A stretch of 43,965 bases of DNA, taken from IMG/VR virus record IMGVR_UViG_3300047494_000177, positions 1-43,965 of that record. One strand, written 5' to 3'. Below, in pieces: positions 17,022-25,675 of the stretch; the stretch's first letter is position 1, and every line of letters starts with the position of its first letter. A program made the position numbers and the translations under genes. The notes under the pieces were generated by a model that saw only the letters and a list, made by a program, of their open reading frames with translations, was not told the origin of the DNA and did no database searches. Source of the stretch: a virus.

Positions 17022-17858
17022 ATGTCCGCAACCCTGACCTACAAGCTGCTCCCAAACTTCCCCGGCGACACCGGGCTGGCGGCCAGCGTCGTTGCCAAAA
17101 TATACGATGCCGCGACCGACACGCTCAGGGCAACGGTCAATACAGGCTGGTCTGAGATCCTCGGCGGCGATGGCAACGGAAGCGGGATGTATGCCGGGTC
17201 GGTTTCGCTCAATATCGCTTGGCTGCCGTGTTACGCGATTTACACGATCACGGGCAGCGCCGGGGCAGCGGCCGAGACGATCGGGCTGGATGCCGCGGTA
17301 GTGGCTCTGGTCGGCACCGGACTATCCGGGCCCTCGTCGGTGACCCTGGCGTTTGAGGACTCCAACGGCAATCCTGTCCCGTTTGTCCAGTTTTCGCTCG
17401 CGGGCATCACTGGCCAGGCCAACGGCAGCGGCGTCGCGTCCTTTGGATTCCCCAACGGCAGCTATACCGTGGTGGCGGCCCCGACGAACGGCGTTACTTT
17501 CGCGCCGGCAGCGCTGACGGTCGGCGGCACAACAGCGCTGACGATTCAGGGCGCGACGGCGGCGATTCCATCCTCGCCGGTGCTGGGCGACGTTAACGTG
17601 TTCGGTTATGTGCTGGATCAGACGGGGACGGGCATGGGCGGTGTTTCTGTCTTGCTGGCACTGATCGCTCCACCGCAGGCGATCCTGACCAATATGGCGA
17701 CGAAACAGATCAGCAATGCCGAAGGATATTTCTCCTTCAGTCTGCCGCAGAACCAGAATTTTCAGTTTACTGTTGGCACGTCCGGAACCTATTCAGCGGT
17801 TTTGAATTCAGGAACGGGCGCGACGTATGAACTCCCGCCGATCTTCGGGACATACTGA
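17022..17858 (+). CDS. Virion-type protein with carboxypeptidase-regulatory-like domains
   Basis: The product has 278 residues. Residues 1-95 are beta-rich (TYKLLPNFPGDTGLAASVVA). Two later units (VTLAFEDSNGNPVPFVQFSL...GSYTVVAAP and NVFGYVLDQTGTGMGGVSVL...NAEGYFSFSLPQ) follow the 'G-x-V-x-D-x-x-G-x-P-...-G-x-Y/F' pattern of carboxypeptidase-regulatory/Cna-B-like folds, which often decorate phage surfaces. The stop overlaps the start of the ParB-like gene (TGATGG), linking the adhesin block to the packaging block. Confidence 0.65.
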   Translation: MSATLTYKLLPNFPGDTGLAASVVAKIYDAATDTLRATVNTGWSEILGGDGNGSGMYAGSVSLNIAWLPCYAIYTITGSAGAAAETIGLDAAVVALVGTGLSGPSSVTLAFEDSNGNPVPFVQFSLAGITGQANGSGVASFGFPNGSYTVVAAPTNGVTFAPAALTVGGTTALTIQGATAAIPSSPVLGDVNVFGYVLDQTGTGMGGVSVLLALIAPPQAILTNMATKQISNAEGYFSFSLPQNQNFQFTVGTSGTYSAVLNSGTGATYELPPIFGTY

Positions 17859-18415
17859 TGGCTGACGGCGCTAACATCGTGAACGACGACAAGCTGAAGA
17901 TCGAATGGGTGCCGATCTCGTCTGTCACTCCGGACCAGAACAATGCTCGCCGGCACGGCAAGAAAAACCTCGACACGGTAAAGTCTTCGCTGCATCGGTT
18001 TGGTCAACAGAAACCGATCGTCGTCGACTCTCAGAACGTCGTCCGCTGTGGGAACGGAACCCTCGCCGCGGCGCTGATGCTCGGCTGGAAAAACATCGCG
18101 ATCGTCCGTTCCGACCTGGCCGGCTCTGAGATGGCCGCATTCGCGATAGTGGATAACCGATCTGCGGAGCTTGCCGAGTGGGATCATGACGTTCTGGTGT
18201 CTGGGCTGGGGTCGATCGCCGAAGACGGGATTGATCTGACCGAGCTGGGATTCGACGCAAACGATTTGAAGAAACTTCTCGGTGATGATCTGCCGAAGTC
18301 AGACAGTGAGCCGAAGTTTCTTGTCGTGATCGAGTGCAGGTCGGAGGACGCGCAGATTGCGATGCTGAACCGGCTGCAGGGTGACGGGATCAGTTGTCGG
18401 GCGATGAAGGGCTGA
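17858..18415 (+). CDS. ParB/Srx-like nuclease-domain protein
   Basis: The product has 185 residues. Residues about 15-110 (WVPISSVTPDQNNARRHGKK, then FGQQKPIVVDSQNVVRCGNG and LGWKNIAIVRSDL) match the ParB N-terminal domain, including the GxG-type nucleotide-binding turn (CGNGTLAAA) of the CTPase/nuclease fold. Phage copies of this domain are often found next to terminase and DNA methylase genes, where their role is unclear (partition, DNA cutting or packaging regulation). No methylase is present here. The gene is coupled to its upstream neighbour. Confidence 0.8.
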   Translation: MADGANIVNDDKLKIEWVPISSVTPDQNNARRHGKKNLDTVKSSLHRFGQQKPIVVDSQNVVRCGNGTLAAALMLGWKNIAIVRSDLAGSEMAAFAIVDNRSAELAEWDHDVLVSGLGSIAEDGIDLTELGFDANDLKKLLGDDLPKSDSEPKFLVVIECRSEDAQIAMLNRLQGDGISCRAMKG

Positions 18416-18444
18416 CGTGACCGATTGGTTTGACCGGGAGACGA

Positions 18445-18642
18445 ATGATCTGGCCTGCGATTCTGCACTACCTGAAGGAAAACCAATTCGTCAGCGGCGG
18501 CCTCGGCTTAATGATCACCGGCGGATTGCTGGCGTATCTGCGGGCGATACCGGCATGGCGGCCGTGCAGGCGATATTGCTGTCGTCTGAGACGGCAGATG
18601 ATGCGGTGGTCGCAGTCGCGGACCGCGCTCCCCGGATGCTGA
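18445..18642 (+). CDS. Small membrane protein with an overlapping alternative frame
   Basis: The frame MIWPAILHYLKENQFVSGGL, GLMITGGLLAYLRAIPAWRP has a good site (GGGAG 5 nt before the ATG) and one membrane segment. The C-terminal 25 residues are Arg/Cys-rich and look non-native. A second frame, GTG 18417 to 18653, covers the same DNA and has a good-looking end (AVQAILLSSETADDAVVAVA). The N-terminal motif resembles the membrane leader of some phage AAA-type proteins (weak recall). A frameshift, natural or by error, may join the first part of one frame to the end of the other. Confidence 0.45.
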   Translation: MIWPAILHYLKENQFVSGGLGLMITGGLLAYLRAIPAWRPCRRYCCRLRRQMMRWSQSRTALPGC

Positions 18643-18668
18643 TCTCGGCGTGATAGCCGATACATACC

Positions 18669-19262
18669 ATGCCCGCCAAGAAAAAAACAAAACCGAAGGC
18701 CGAGACCATCGCGCCAAAAACAAAGCCCGGCCCCGCTCCGCTGTACGACCCGAACGTTCATCCAGTCATCATCCGCAACGCCGCTCGCGCTGGTCTCACC
18801 CCCGACCAGATCGCAGCCGAGGTAAGCGTCAGCCGCTCGCTGCTGTTCTCTTGGGTGAAGAAATACCCCGAGGTCGCCGAGTCGATCAAAGAGGGCCGCG
18901 AGTACGCCAACGGCAAGGTGGTCGACAGCCTGTTCAAACGCGCGATAGGCTACGAATTTATCGAGACCGAGGCGAAGACCGAGACTAAGGGTACCGGAGA
19001 ACACAAATCAGTCACCGAAACCGTCCGCAAGGCCCGCAAGCATTTTCCGGGCGACGTCAAAGCCCAGATCTTCTGGCTGAGCAATCGGGCGGCTGCCATG
19101 TGGCGCAACCGGCAGACCAACGAACTGACGGGGCCTGACGGTGGGGCGATTAAGACTGAGACGAAATCAGATCTCTCCGGCCTGACGCCTGAAAAACTCC
19201 GTGCTCTCGAAATCATCCTCAGTTCCGGCGGATCAGGGACAGCGCCAGTTACCAAACCTTGA
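18669..19262 (+). CDS. terS: Terminase small subunit
   Basis: The product has 197 residues. A Lys-rich start is followed by an HTH at about residues 45-70 (GLTPDQIAAEVSVSRSLLFS, WVKKYPEVAESIKEGRE), as in small terminases that bind the packaging site and form a ring. The central part (YANGKVVDSLFKRAIGYEF) is the usual oligomerisation helix. It overlaps the large subunit gene by 62 nt. Assignment rests on the HTH plus position directly before the large terminase. Confidence 0.85.
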   Translation: MPAKKKTKPKAETIAPKTKPGPAPLYDPNVHPVIIRNAARAGLTPDQIAAEVSVSRSLLFSWVKKYPEVAESIKEGREYANGKVVDSLFKRAIGYEFIETEAKTETKGTGEHKSVTETVRKARKHFPGDVKAQIFWLSNRAAAMWRNRQTNELTGPDGGAIKTETKSDLSGLTPEKLRALEIILSSGGSGTAPVTKP

Positions 19263-20751
19263 CGATGTTCGGGCTGAGTTGGCCGAGAAATCGCTGGCCG
19301 ACTTTATCCGGCTGGGGTGGCGCTACATCGATCCGTCGGATTTCCTCGGCAATTGGCATATCGATGCCATATGCGATCACCTGCAGGCGGTGACCCGCGG
19401 AGAGATCCGCAATCTGCTCATCAACGTGCCACCGCGGCACATGAAGTCGATCGGCGTCTCGGTTGCCTGGCCGGCATGGACGTGGCTGCAGAAGCCCGGT
19501 GTACACAAACTCGCCGGACCGCATGTCCGATGGCTGTATGCCAGTTATGCCCAGACGCTGTCGATTCGCGATAGCGTGAAATGCCGACGGCTGGTTGAGA
19601 GTCCGTGGTATCAGCAGAGGTGGGGCGATCAGTTCGCGCTGACGACCGATCAGAACACCAAGATCCGGTTCGATAACGACGCTCACGGTTATCGTCTCGC
19701 CACCTCGGTTGACGGAGCCCTGACCGGTGAAGGCGGCGATATCGTAGTCGTCGACGATCCGCATAACGTGCGCGAGGCGGACAGTCCTGAAATCAGAGCC
19801 GGAACGCTCTGCTGGTGGGACGAGGCGATGTCCACCCGCCTGAACGATCCGAAGACGGGAGCCTACGTCGTCATCATGCAGCGCGTGCATGAGAGTGATC
19901 TGTCCGGCCATATTCTGGCGAAGCGTGCTGGGTGGACGCATCTGTGCCTGCCAGCGAGATTCGAACCAGACCATCCGTACGTTTACTCGCAGGATCCGCG
20001 GACGAAACCGGGCGAACTACTCTGGCCATCCCGCGTAGGTGAAACCGAAATCAAAACGCTGGAAACATCGCTTGGCAGCTACGCCGCGGCCGGCCAACTG
20101 CAGCAACGTCCCGCACCACGCGAAGGCGGCATGTTCAAACGGCGATGGTTCGGCGAGTTTGTCTCAGCCGCACCGGCAGAAGCCCGTCGCGTTCGTCGCT
20201 GGGATCTTGCAAGCACCGAAGCCAGCAGCGGAGATCCCGATTGGACTGCCGGCCTCAAGATGTCGGTGACACCGCAGGGCGTCTTTTACATCGAGGACGT
20301 GCAGCGGTTCAGGGCCAGCGCGTTCGATGTTGAGACCGCCATTAAATCGATCGCGGCCCAGGACAAGTCGCAGCACGGCGATGTAGACATCTGGCTGCCG
20401 CAGGACCCGGGGCAGGCGGGCAAAGCACAGGTAGCGTCATTTGCGCGGTTGCTCGCGGGCTACGTCGTTCGGTCCAAACCCGAAACCGGCTCGAAAACGG
20501 TTCGCGCAGCACCGTTCGCCGCTCAGGTCGAGGCTGGGAACGTGAAGCTTGTCCGCGGAGATTGGATACCGGACTTTCTTGCCGAACTCGACATGTTTCC
20601 GAATGGCTCGCATGACGACCAGGTAGACGCCGCATCGGGTGCATTTCACGCCCTGGTCTCCGCCGGCGAAGTCACCGCCCGTGTAATGGGCGCCGGTCCG
20701 GCGCAGTCCACCAGCAGAATCAGCAATGACGGCTGGACCAAGATTGGCTGA
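19201..20751 (+). CDS. terL: Terminase large subunit, packaging ATPase and nuclease
   Basis: The product has 516 residues from GTG 19201; other starts lie within a few codons downstream and cannot be excluded. The Walker-A-like loop NVPPRHMKS is at residues 75-83, the Walker B strand DIVVVDDPHN begins at residue 180, the RNase-H-like nuclease begins with WDLAS at 334-338, and HDDQVDA at 471-477 is the conserved C-terminal motif of the nuclease domain. It drives DNA translocation into the procapsid and cuts the concatemer. The C-terminus is complete. It follows terS with overlap. Confidence 0.95.
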   Translation: MLSKSSSVPADQGQRQLPNLDDVRAELAEKSLADFIRLGWRYIDPSDFLGNWHIDAICDHLQAVTRGEIRNLLINVPPRHMKSIGVSVAWPAWTWLQKPGVHKLAGPHVRWLYASYAQTLSIRDSVKCRRLVESPWYQQRWGDQFALTTDQNTKIRFDNDAHGYRLATSVDGALTGEGGDIVVVDDPHNVREADSPEIRAGTLCWWDEAMSTRLNDPKTGAYVVIMQRVHESDLSGHILAKRAGWTHLCLPARFEPDHPYVYSQDPRTKPGELLWPSRVGETEIKTLETSLGSYAAAGQLQQRPAPREGGMFKRRWFGEFVSAAPAEARRVRRWDLASTEASSGDPDWTAGLKMSVTPQGVFYIEDVQRFRASAFDVETAIKSIAAQDKSQHGDVDIWLPQDPGQAGKAQVASFARLLAGYVVRSKPETGSKTVRAAPFAAQVEAGNVKLVRGDWIPDFLAELDMFPNGSHDDQVDAASGAFHALVSAGEVTARVMGAGPAQSTSRISNDGWTKIG

Positions 20752-20798
20752 ACCGCTTAGCCGGCCCAACACGATCCCCGCTACTGAAAACCAACCGC

Positions 20799-23700
20799 GT
20801 GCCTGATAACTCGATCCCCGACAATCACCCGCTGCTGCTGAAGAATTTGCTTCCCGCGAATCAAAAGCAGCAGACCAGCGACGCCCAGTACCTGCAGAGC
20901 AGCATCCGGACGATCGACGGATTTGGCCGCCACGGCGCGAAGCACCGGCCGTTCAACTACCACCGCGCGATCAGCGCGTTCGGCAGCTGGGCGTACAAGG
21001 CGACGATGATCAACGCCAAGGGCGTCGCGTCACAGCGCCTGAGGGAATATGCTCGCACCGACCGACGGGCGAAAAAGTCGCGGGATTTCAAAACCAGGTC
21101 CGCGTGGCACAAGGCTGTGTCGAGTCGCGTTGAAGCGGCCAACAAGGGCCACGACGTCGACAACTCCGTCCTGCTCTGGGAAACGCGGCCGGTTTCTCCG
21201 CAGCTCAAGCGATACCTGAACGGAGATGCACGCGGATACGCTCGGCCGTCGAAAGCGGTGATGACCAAGACCGCCGAGATGGGCGGCGACTTCGAAGAAA
21301 TCATCGAGCAGACGCCTGAGATGAAACTGCTCAGCAAGCCGAACCCGTGGATGACGGCGTTCGACTTCCCGACGTTGCTGATGATCTATCTGCAGCTGAC
21401 GGGAAACTCCTACATCCATCCGGTGATCGATCCCCGGCTCGGCGTTCCGTGCGAACTGTGGATGATGCCGCCGCAGTGGACGTCGATCATTCCCGACCGC
21501 GAGCATTTCATCGCCGGGTATGTCTACGGAAAGTCATCCGAGGTCGAGCGGAAGTTTCAGCCAGATGAGGTCATTCACTTCAAACAGCCGAACCCGAAGG
21601 ACCTTTTTTACGGGATGGGCAATGTCGAAGCGGTCTGGGATGCGCTGAATTTGCATGATGCCAAGCGGATCCAGGACACGGCCAAGTTTGAGAATCACGG
21701 CCGGCCCGACTGGCTCCTGATCGTTAAGAACGGTGCGTCGAGCGACGCGCTGGACCGGCTGGAAGAGGCAATCGACTCCAAGCTCCGCGGTGTCCGAAAC
21801 GCCGGCAAGTTCCTGACCGTCACCGGTGATGTCACCGCTCAGATGCTGAATCAGGAGATCGAGCAGATCGGCGATTCTGATGTCATCGTGGAAGAGATAG
21901 CGGCCGGCTTCGACATTCCTATCACCAAGCTGAAGGCCAACGATCCGAATCGGGCAAACGCAGAGGCTGCGGACGCGGCATGGCAGCGCGACGCTATTCT
22001 GCCGTTCTGCACGCAGAATGAAGAGACGCTGAACTCCGGATATCTGCCGCTGTTCAAGGGCAACGGCAATTCGCTGCTCGCGTATGACAACCCCGTCTCT
22101 GAAGACAAGGTCTTCGGCGTCGATCGACTGACCAAATACGTCGCCGGTGGAATCATGTCTCCGAACGAAGGGCGCGCGGAGGAAGGTCTGCCGCCTGCCG
22201 CTGGCGGCAATGATCTTCGTATCGGACGGAACTCGGTGCCTTTCGCCCGGGTGATCGATGAGAACCCCCTGGCCGGCAATGACGACGATCCGGATGGCGT
22301 CAAGAAAGCGGAGGAGCCGGATCCGGTTGCAACGGTGAATCTCACCGCGCAGCAGACCAACGACGTCCGGAACATCGTCTCTGATGTGACGCAAGGACTG
22401 ATGCCACGAGACGCCGGGCTGGCGATTCTCCAGATGACGTTCCCGATCACGGTTGAGCAAGCCGTCCAGATGATGGGATCCGCCGGAACGATTGTACCTC
22501 CGGTCGCTGGTGCTGCTGGGGGTGCCCTTGGAGGTGCTGGTGCTGGCCGGGCGGGAGTTGCGGGCGCGGCCGGGGATCAGCGAAACGCAACAACTGCCGA
22601 ACCCGTCGAGCCACCGGACACAGAGAAAACAGTCAAAGGCTTCGGCCCGCACAAATACAGCTGCGTGATGGCACCGCTGACGGGAAGCGTGGGCGATGCG
22701 ATCAAGTCAATGTCTGCGGAGATTCCGGATGATGACCTCGCCGAAGATGGCCGAGAAACCGATCCGCATGTGACGGTTCTCTACGGCCTGCACGACGAAG
22801 ATCACTCCGGAGTTGTCGCGGCGATGGCAGGTGAATCGCCGATCACACTGTCACTTGGCAAGACAAAGGTGTTTCCTGCGGATTCCGGCCGGGCAAGCGA
22901 TGTGATCGTGGCCTCGGTGCATAGCGATGATCTACATCGACTGAACGCGAAACTCCGGAAGCTGCCGCACACGAACAAATATCCGACCTACGAACCGCAT
23001 GCGACGGTCGCATACGTTAAGCCCGGCAAGGGCCAGCACTATGCCAATCGTACCGTGCACGCATCACCGGTGATGGTGAAATCTCTCGTGCATGCCGGCA
23101 AGTCTGGCCACCGCACCGAGATTGTGTTGAGCGGAATTTCGGGAACTGATGAAGCTGCCCCGGCCCCCAACAATCGCCGCAACCGCCAACGTCCTGCAGT
23201 CATTGGTCGCATGGGTACCGATGGTCTCGCTGGCCCGCTTCCTCAGGGCACTGATCTGCAGGTGATCCTGCAGCGGTATTTCAACGAACAGAAGCACGCG
23301 GTCTTGTCGGCTATGGAGAAGCAACCGGAGCTAAAGAAAAAGGAAGATGAAATTCCCCGGTTATCGCACTGGTTCAATATCCGGCAGTGGACACAAAAGC
23401 TGCTGGCCGAAGTCACACCGGTGCTGGAATCAGTAGCGACGGACGCGGCCAAAAAGATCGCGGATCAGCTGGTGGCCGCCGATGACGTGTTCTCCGTTGT
23501 CGACCGCAATCTTCCGAAGTCTGTCGCTGATCTGGCACTGAAATTCTGCGATGCGACGAATCAGACGACAGTGCTGCAGTTGGACGAGGCTAGGGATTTG
23601 CTCCGCAAGGAAATCGTTGACGGCACGTTCGCAGGTGATACGTGTGCGGAATTGGCCAATCGCGTACAGCAGGTTTTCAACGTCGCTGATACCAAACGAG

Positions 23701-23963
23701 CGACGATGATCGCCCAGACGGAGACCAGCCGGGCACTGCATGCTGCCGAGCTGCTGACCGCTAAGGAATCCGGGTTGGTGCAGAGCAAGTCTTGGCTGGC
23801 GTCTGCTGACTGCTGTGACAAGTGTGCGGAATATGCATCCAAGGGCGAGATCCCACTGGAAGAGCCGTTCGGAGTGACTTCGTATGGCGAAGTGATGTCA
23901 GCACCAGCACACCCAAACTGCCAATGTTCGCAGTTGTTGAATCTTAAGCCCAGCGTGGATTGA
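20799..23963 (+). CDS. Portal - 2H phosphoesterase - MuF fusion protein
   Basis: The product has 1054 residues from GTG 20799. Residues about 150-490 are an HK97-family portal (LLSKPNPWMTAFDFPTLLMI, LTGNSYIHPVIDP, LWMMPP). An Ala/Gly linker at about 566-592 leads to a 2H phosphoesterase domain with two HxT motifs, HVTV from His657 and HATV from His734, 77 residues apart. Residues about 830-1054 are a MuF/SPP1-gp7-like minor head domain, ending with CCDKC (1005-1009) and HPNCQC (1038-1043). Portal and MuF fusions are known; the enzyme between them is the odd part. The catalytic histidines and threonines are intact. It should sit at the portal vertex and could reach the host with the DNA. Confidence 0.9.
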   Translation: MPDNSIPDNHPLLLKNLLPANQKQQTSDAQYLQSSIRTIDGFGRHGAKHRPFNYHRAISAFGSWAYKATMINAKGVASQRLREYARTDRRAKKSRDFKTRSAWHKAVSSRVEAANKGHDVDNSVLLWETRPVSPQLKRYLNGDARGYARPSKAVMTKTAEMGGDFEEIIEQTPEMKLLSKPNPWMTAFDFPTLLMIYLQLTGNSYIHPVIDPRLGVPCELWMMPPQWTSIIPDREHFIAGYVYGKSSEVERKFQPDEVIHFKQPNPKDLFYGMGNVEAVWDALNLHDAKRIQDTAKFENHGRPDWLLIVKNGASSDALDRLEEAIDSKLRGVRNAGKFLTVTGDVTAQMLNQEIEQIGDSDVIVEEIAAGFDIPITKLKANDPNRANAEAADAAWQRDAILPFCTQNEETLNSGYLPLFKGNGNSLLAYDNPVSEDKVFGVDRLTKYVAGGIMSPNEGRAEEGLPPAAGGNDLRIGRNSVPFARVIDENPLAGNDDDPDGVKKAEEPDPVATVNLTAQQTNDVRNIVSDVTQGLMPRDAGLAILQMTFPITVEQAVQMMGSAGTIVPPVAGAAGGALGGAGAGRAGVAGAAGDQRNATTAEPVEPPDTEKTVKGFGPHKYSCVMAPLTGSVGDAIKSMSAEIPDDDLAEDGRETDPHVTVLYGLHDEDHSGVVAAMAGESPITLSLGKTKVFPADSGRASDVIVASVHSDDLHRLNAKLRKLPHTNKYPTYEPHATVAYVKPGKGQHYANRTVHASPVMVKSLVHAGKSGHRTEIVLSGISGTDEAAPAPNNRRNRQRPAVIGRMGTDGLAGPLPQGTDLQVILQRYFNEQKHAVLSAMEKQPELKKKEDEIPRLSHWFNIRQWTQKLLAEVTPVLESVATDAAKKIADQLVAADDVFSVVDRNLPKSVADLALKFCDATNQTTVLQLDEARDLLRKEIVDGTFAGDTCAELANRVQQVFNVADTKRATMIAQTETSRALHAAELLTAKESGLVQSKSWLASADCCDKCAEYASKGEIPLEEPFGVTSYGEVMSAPAHPNCQCSQLLNLKPSVD

Positions 23964-24009
23964 CCAGCGGGCTACGCAAAGACAGAAACCCTCACCCAGC
24001 GAGACACGC

Positions 24010-24468
24010 ATGTCAGACCTGATCTTGATTTCAAAACCAAAGGCAAAAACCGGCGAGCCGGCTCCGGCGATCAGCATGGTGGTGCGCCAAAAATCGGCAC
24101 CGGTACCGACCGCCCCCGTGAAGAAAGACGATGATGGCGGCGATGACGAGATGATGATGGATTCGATGCCGAGTTGCCCAAAATGCCTGAAGTCTGACGA
24201 TGTCTTGGGCGTAAAATTTCATCCGCTGATGACCGGCAACGGGATGGCGGGAAGCGATGGCGGCAACACGGGTGTAACAGCAGACGACAGCGACTCGCCA
24301 GACGGCTACTGCTGCACGGCCTGCTCGTTCGCCTGGCCCGGTGATGCGTCGACAGCATCTCAGCAGCCGGCTCGGCCGACGCATGTCGCGTCGCTGCCTT
24401 CGCAACCCGCCCCGGCAGCGACGCCGGCCAAAACCGAACCTGCTCCTGCTGCCGAACCAAAGGCCTGA
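24010..24468 (+). CDS. Small zinc-ribbon-like head-module protein
   Basis: The product has 152 residues. Two cysteine pairs (CPKC near 56 and CCTAC near 100) enclose a spacer and would form a zinc ribbon. The flanks are disordered: a Lys/Asp-rich stretch (KKDDDGGDDEMMMDS) and an Ala/Pro/Thr-rich tail. It lies between portal/MuF and protease. It may be an internal head or protease accessory protein; no function can be named. Confidence 0.6.
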   Translation: MSDLILISKPKAKTGEPAPAISMVVRQKSAPVPTAPVKKDDDGGDDEMMMDSMPSCPKCLKSDDVLGVKFHPLMTGNGMAGSDGGNTGVTADDSDSPDGYCCTACSFAWPGDASTASQQPARPTHVASLPSQPAPAATPAKTEPAPAAEPKA

Positions 24469-24516
24469 TTAACGACACCAGAACCGACATCAAACAACCC
24501 GCGCCACTGCAGACTC

Positions 24517-25350
24517 ATGCCAAAACCAGATAAGACGCCGCGACAGAAATCGCTGGCAACCAAAACGATTTCTGTCGATATGGCTGCGCGCACGGTCCGG
24601 CACTACATCACGTGCCCGACGATCGACGAAGATGGAGATGTCATCCTTCCGCGTGGGGCGGATATTTCCCGGTTCAAGGATTCGAGCTGCGTATTCCTTG
24701 TCCACCAGTACAGCGGAACCGACGTGATGGGTCGCTGCATGGGCATGACCATGCAGGACGACGGTATCATCGCGACGACTAGATTCAGCCCCAGGCCGCC
24801 GTCGCTGCCCGCTGAGCAGGAATGGCTCCCGGATACAATTCTCTGGTTGTACAACGTCGGGGATATCAAAGGTTGGTCAATCGGGTTCAGCATCCTTGAT
24901 GCCCGCAACCCGACGAAGCAGGACCGCGAAAAGTACGGGCCAGAGCTGCAGCGGGTCATCACGAGATGGCGCATGCTCGAGTATTCGGTTGCACCGCTGC
25001 CGGCGAACGGCGATGCATTGACCTTGTCGGTCAAAGGCATTCTGAGCAGCCGACTTGCTGATCAACTGAAGTCCGGCGCAAAGCCGACGATTCAGCGGGT
25101 TGGTTCATCGGAAACGCCAATAGTGGCCGTGACCAGTGGCATCCCAACCTCGCAGACAATCCAGCCAGTTACGCCGCGCGAAACGATAAAGCTTTCAGTA
25201 CCGGCCGCACCAGTAATCCGGAAGCACATCGTTTTTGTGGTTCCCCCCGCGAGGCAGATCACGCCGGAGCCCGCGCCGGACATTGCCAGCGTGATCGCAA
25301 CTTCAGCCGACATCGCACTGCGGAAGCTCCGCGGAGAAATCTGCATCTAG
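24517..25350 (+). CDS. Prohead protease (HK97 gp4-like, S78)
   Basis: The product has 277 residues. The catalytic pattern of the HK97 prohead protease is visible: His63 in VFLVHQYSG, Ser121 in KGWSIGF, and an acidic residue, Glu155, in RMLEYSVAPLPAN. The last 100 residues are Pro/Ala/Val-rich and probably disordered or a scaffold-type tail. The enzyme cleaves the capsid delta domain during maturation. Its place before the capsid gene is standard, but a 325-nt non-coding stretch separates them. Confidence 0.9.
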   Translation: MPKPDKTPRQKSLATKTISVDMAARTVRHYITCPTIDEDGDVILPRGADISRFKDSSCVFLVHQYSGTDVMGRCMGMTMQDDGIIATTRFSPRPPSLPAEQEWLPDTILWLYNVGDIKGWSIGFSILDARNPTKQDREKYGPELQRVITRWRMLEYSVAPLPANGDALTLSVKGILSSRLADQLKSGAKPTIQRVGSSETPIVAVTSGIPTSQTIQPVTPRETIKLSVPAAPVIRKHIVFVVPPARQITPEPAPDIASVIATSADIALRKLRGEICI

Positions 25351-25415
25351 CTGAGCGTCTTGATCTGGTCCAGCACGCGCTACACCAGCACGCACTGTTT
25401 CAGCACTGGCGCATC

Positions 25416-25510
25416 ACCGGCTCAGCACGGGTCGCGCATCGCAGCGCATCGCAGACGCCCAACTCAAACACCGGCCGATGGCAACGCGGGTTCGATTCCC
25501 GCAGCCGGAT
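25416..25510 (+). ncRNA. Partial tRNA-like element between protease and capsid genes
   Basis: GCGGG-TTCGATT-CCCGC (25486-25502) is a perfect tRNA T arm. The following AGCCGGA (25503-25509) pairs with CCGGCT (25417-25422) over 6 bp, as an acceptor stem would. The D arm and anticodon arm do not fold in a standard way: a weak GCAC/GCGC stem and a long imperfect hairpin (about 25446-25482) replace them. Two tandem copies of GCGCATCGCA lie at 25434-25453. Open frames here are poor. It may be a decayed tRNA, a recombination scar, or an RNase P-type processing site in the leader of the capsid mRNA. Confidence 0.45.
25434..25453 (+). repeat. Tandem 10-nt repeat
   Basis: GCGCATCGCA occurs twice head to tail inside the partial tRNA-like element. 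The copies are identical. The duplication may explain why the middle of that element no longer folds as a tRNA. Confidence 0.6.
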
Positions 25511-25675
25511 TTCCAACACATCACGTCGGACTAGTTCCTGAACCGGACGGCTGCTCATTCGAGCGCGCCACGCCGGAGGGGAGCAATCAGGTCGACCTGC
25601 ACCGACAGCCGCGCTCGCGGCCACGCGGATGGGTCATCGCCACCCGACATCTGTCTCCCACCTCACAGGTTTGCA

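Noticed and set aside
21534-22652. Long reverse-strand open frame (about 370 codons) inside the portal gene
   Set aside because: It lies wholly antisense to a recognised portal domain, and its translation is Arg/Val/Ile-rich without any protein pattern. High GC content produces such frames.
3250-25510. attL/attR pair made by the two tRNA-like 3' ends
   Set aside because: The 3' ends differ in sequence, there is no integrase in the window, and both lie inside phage gene blocks.
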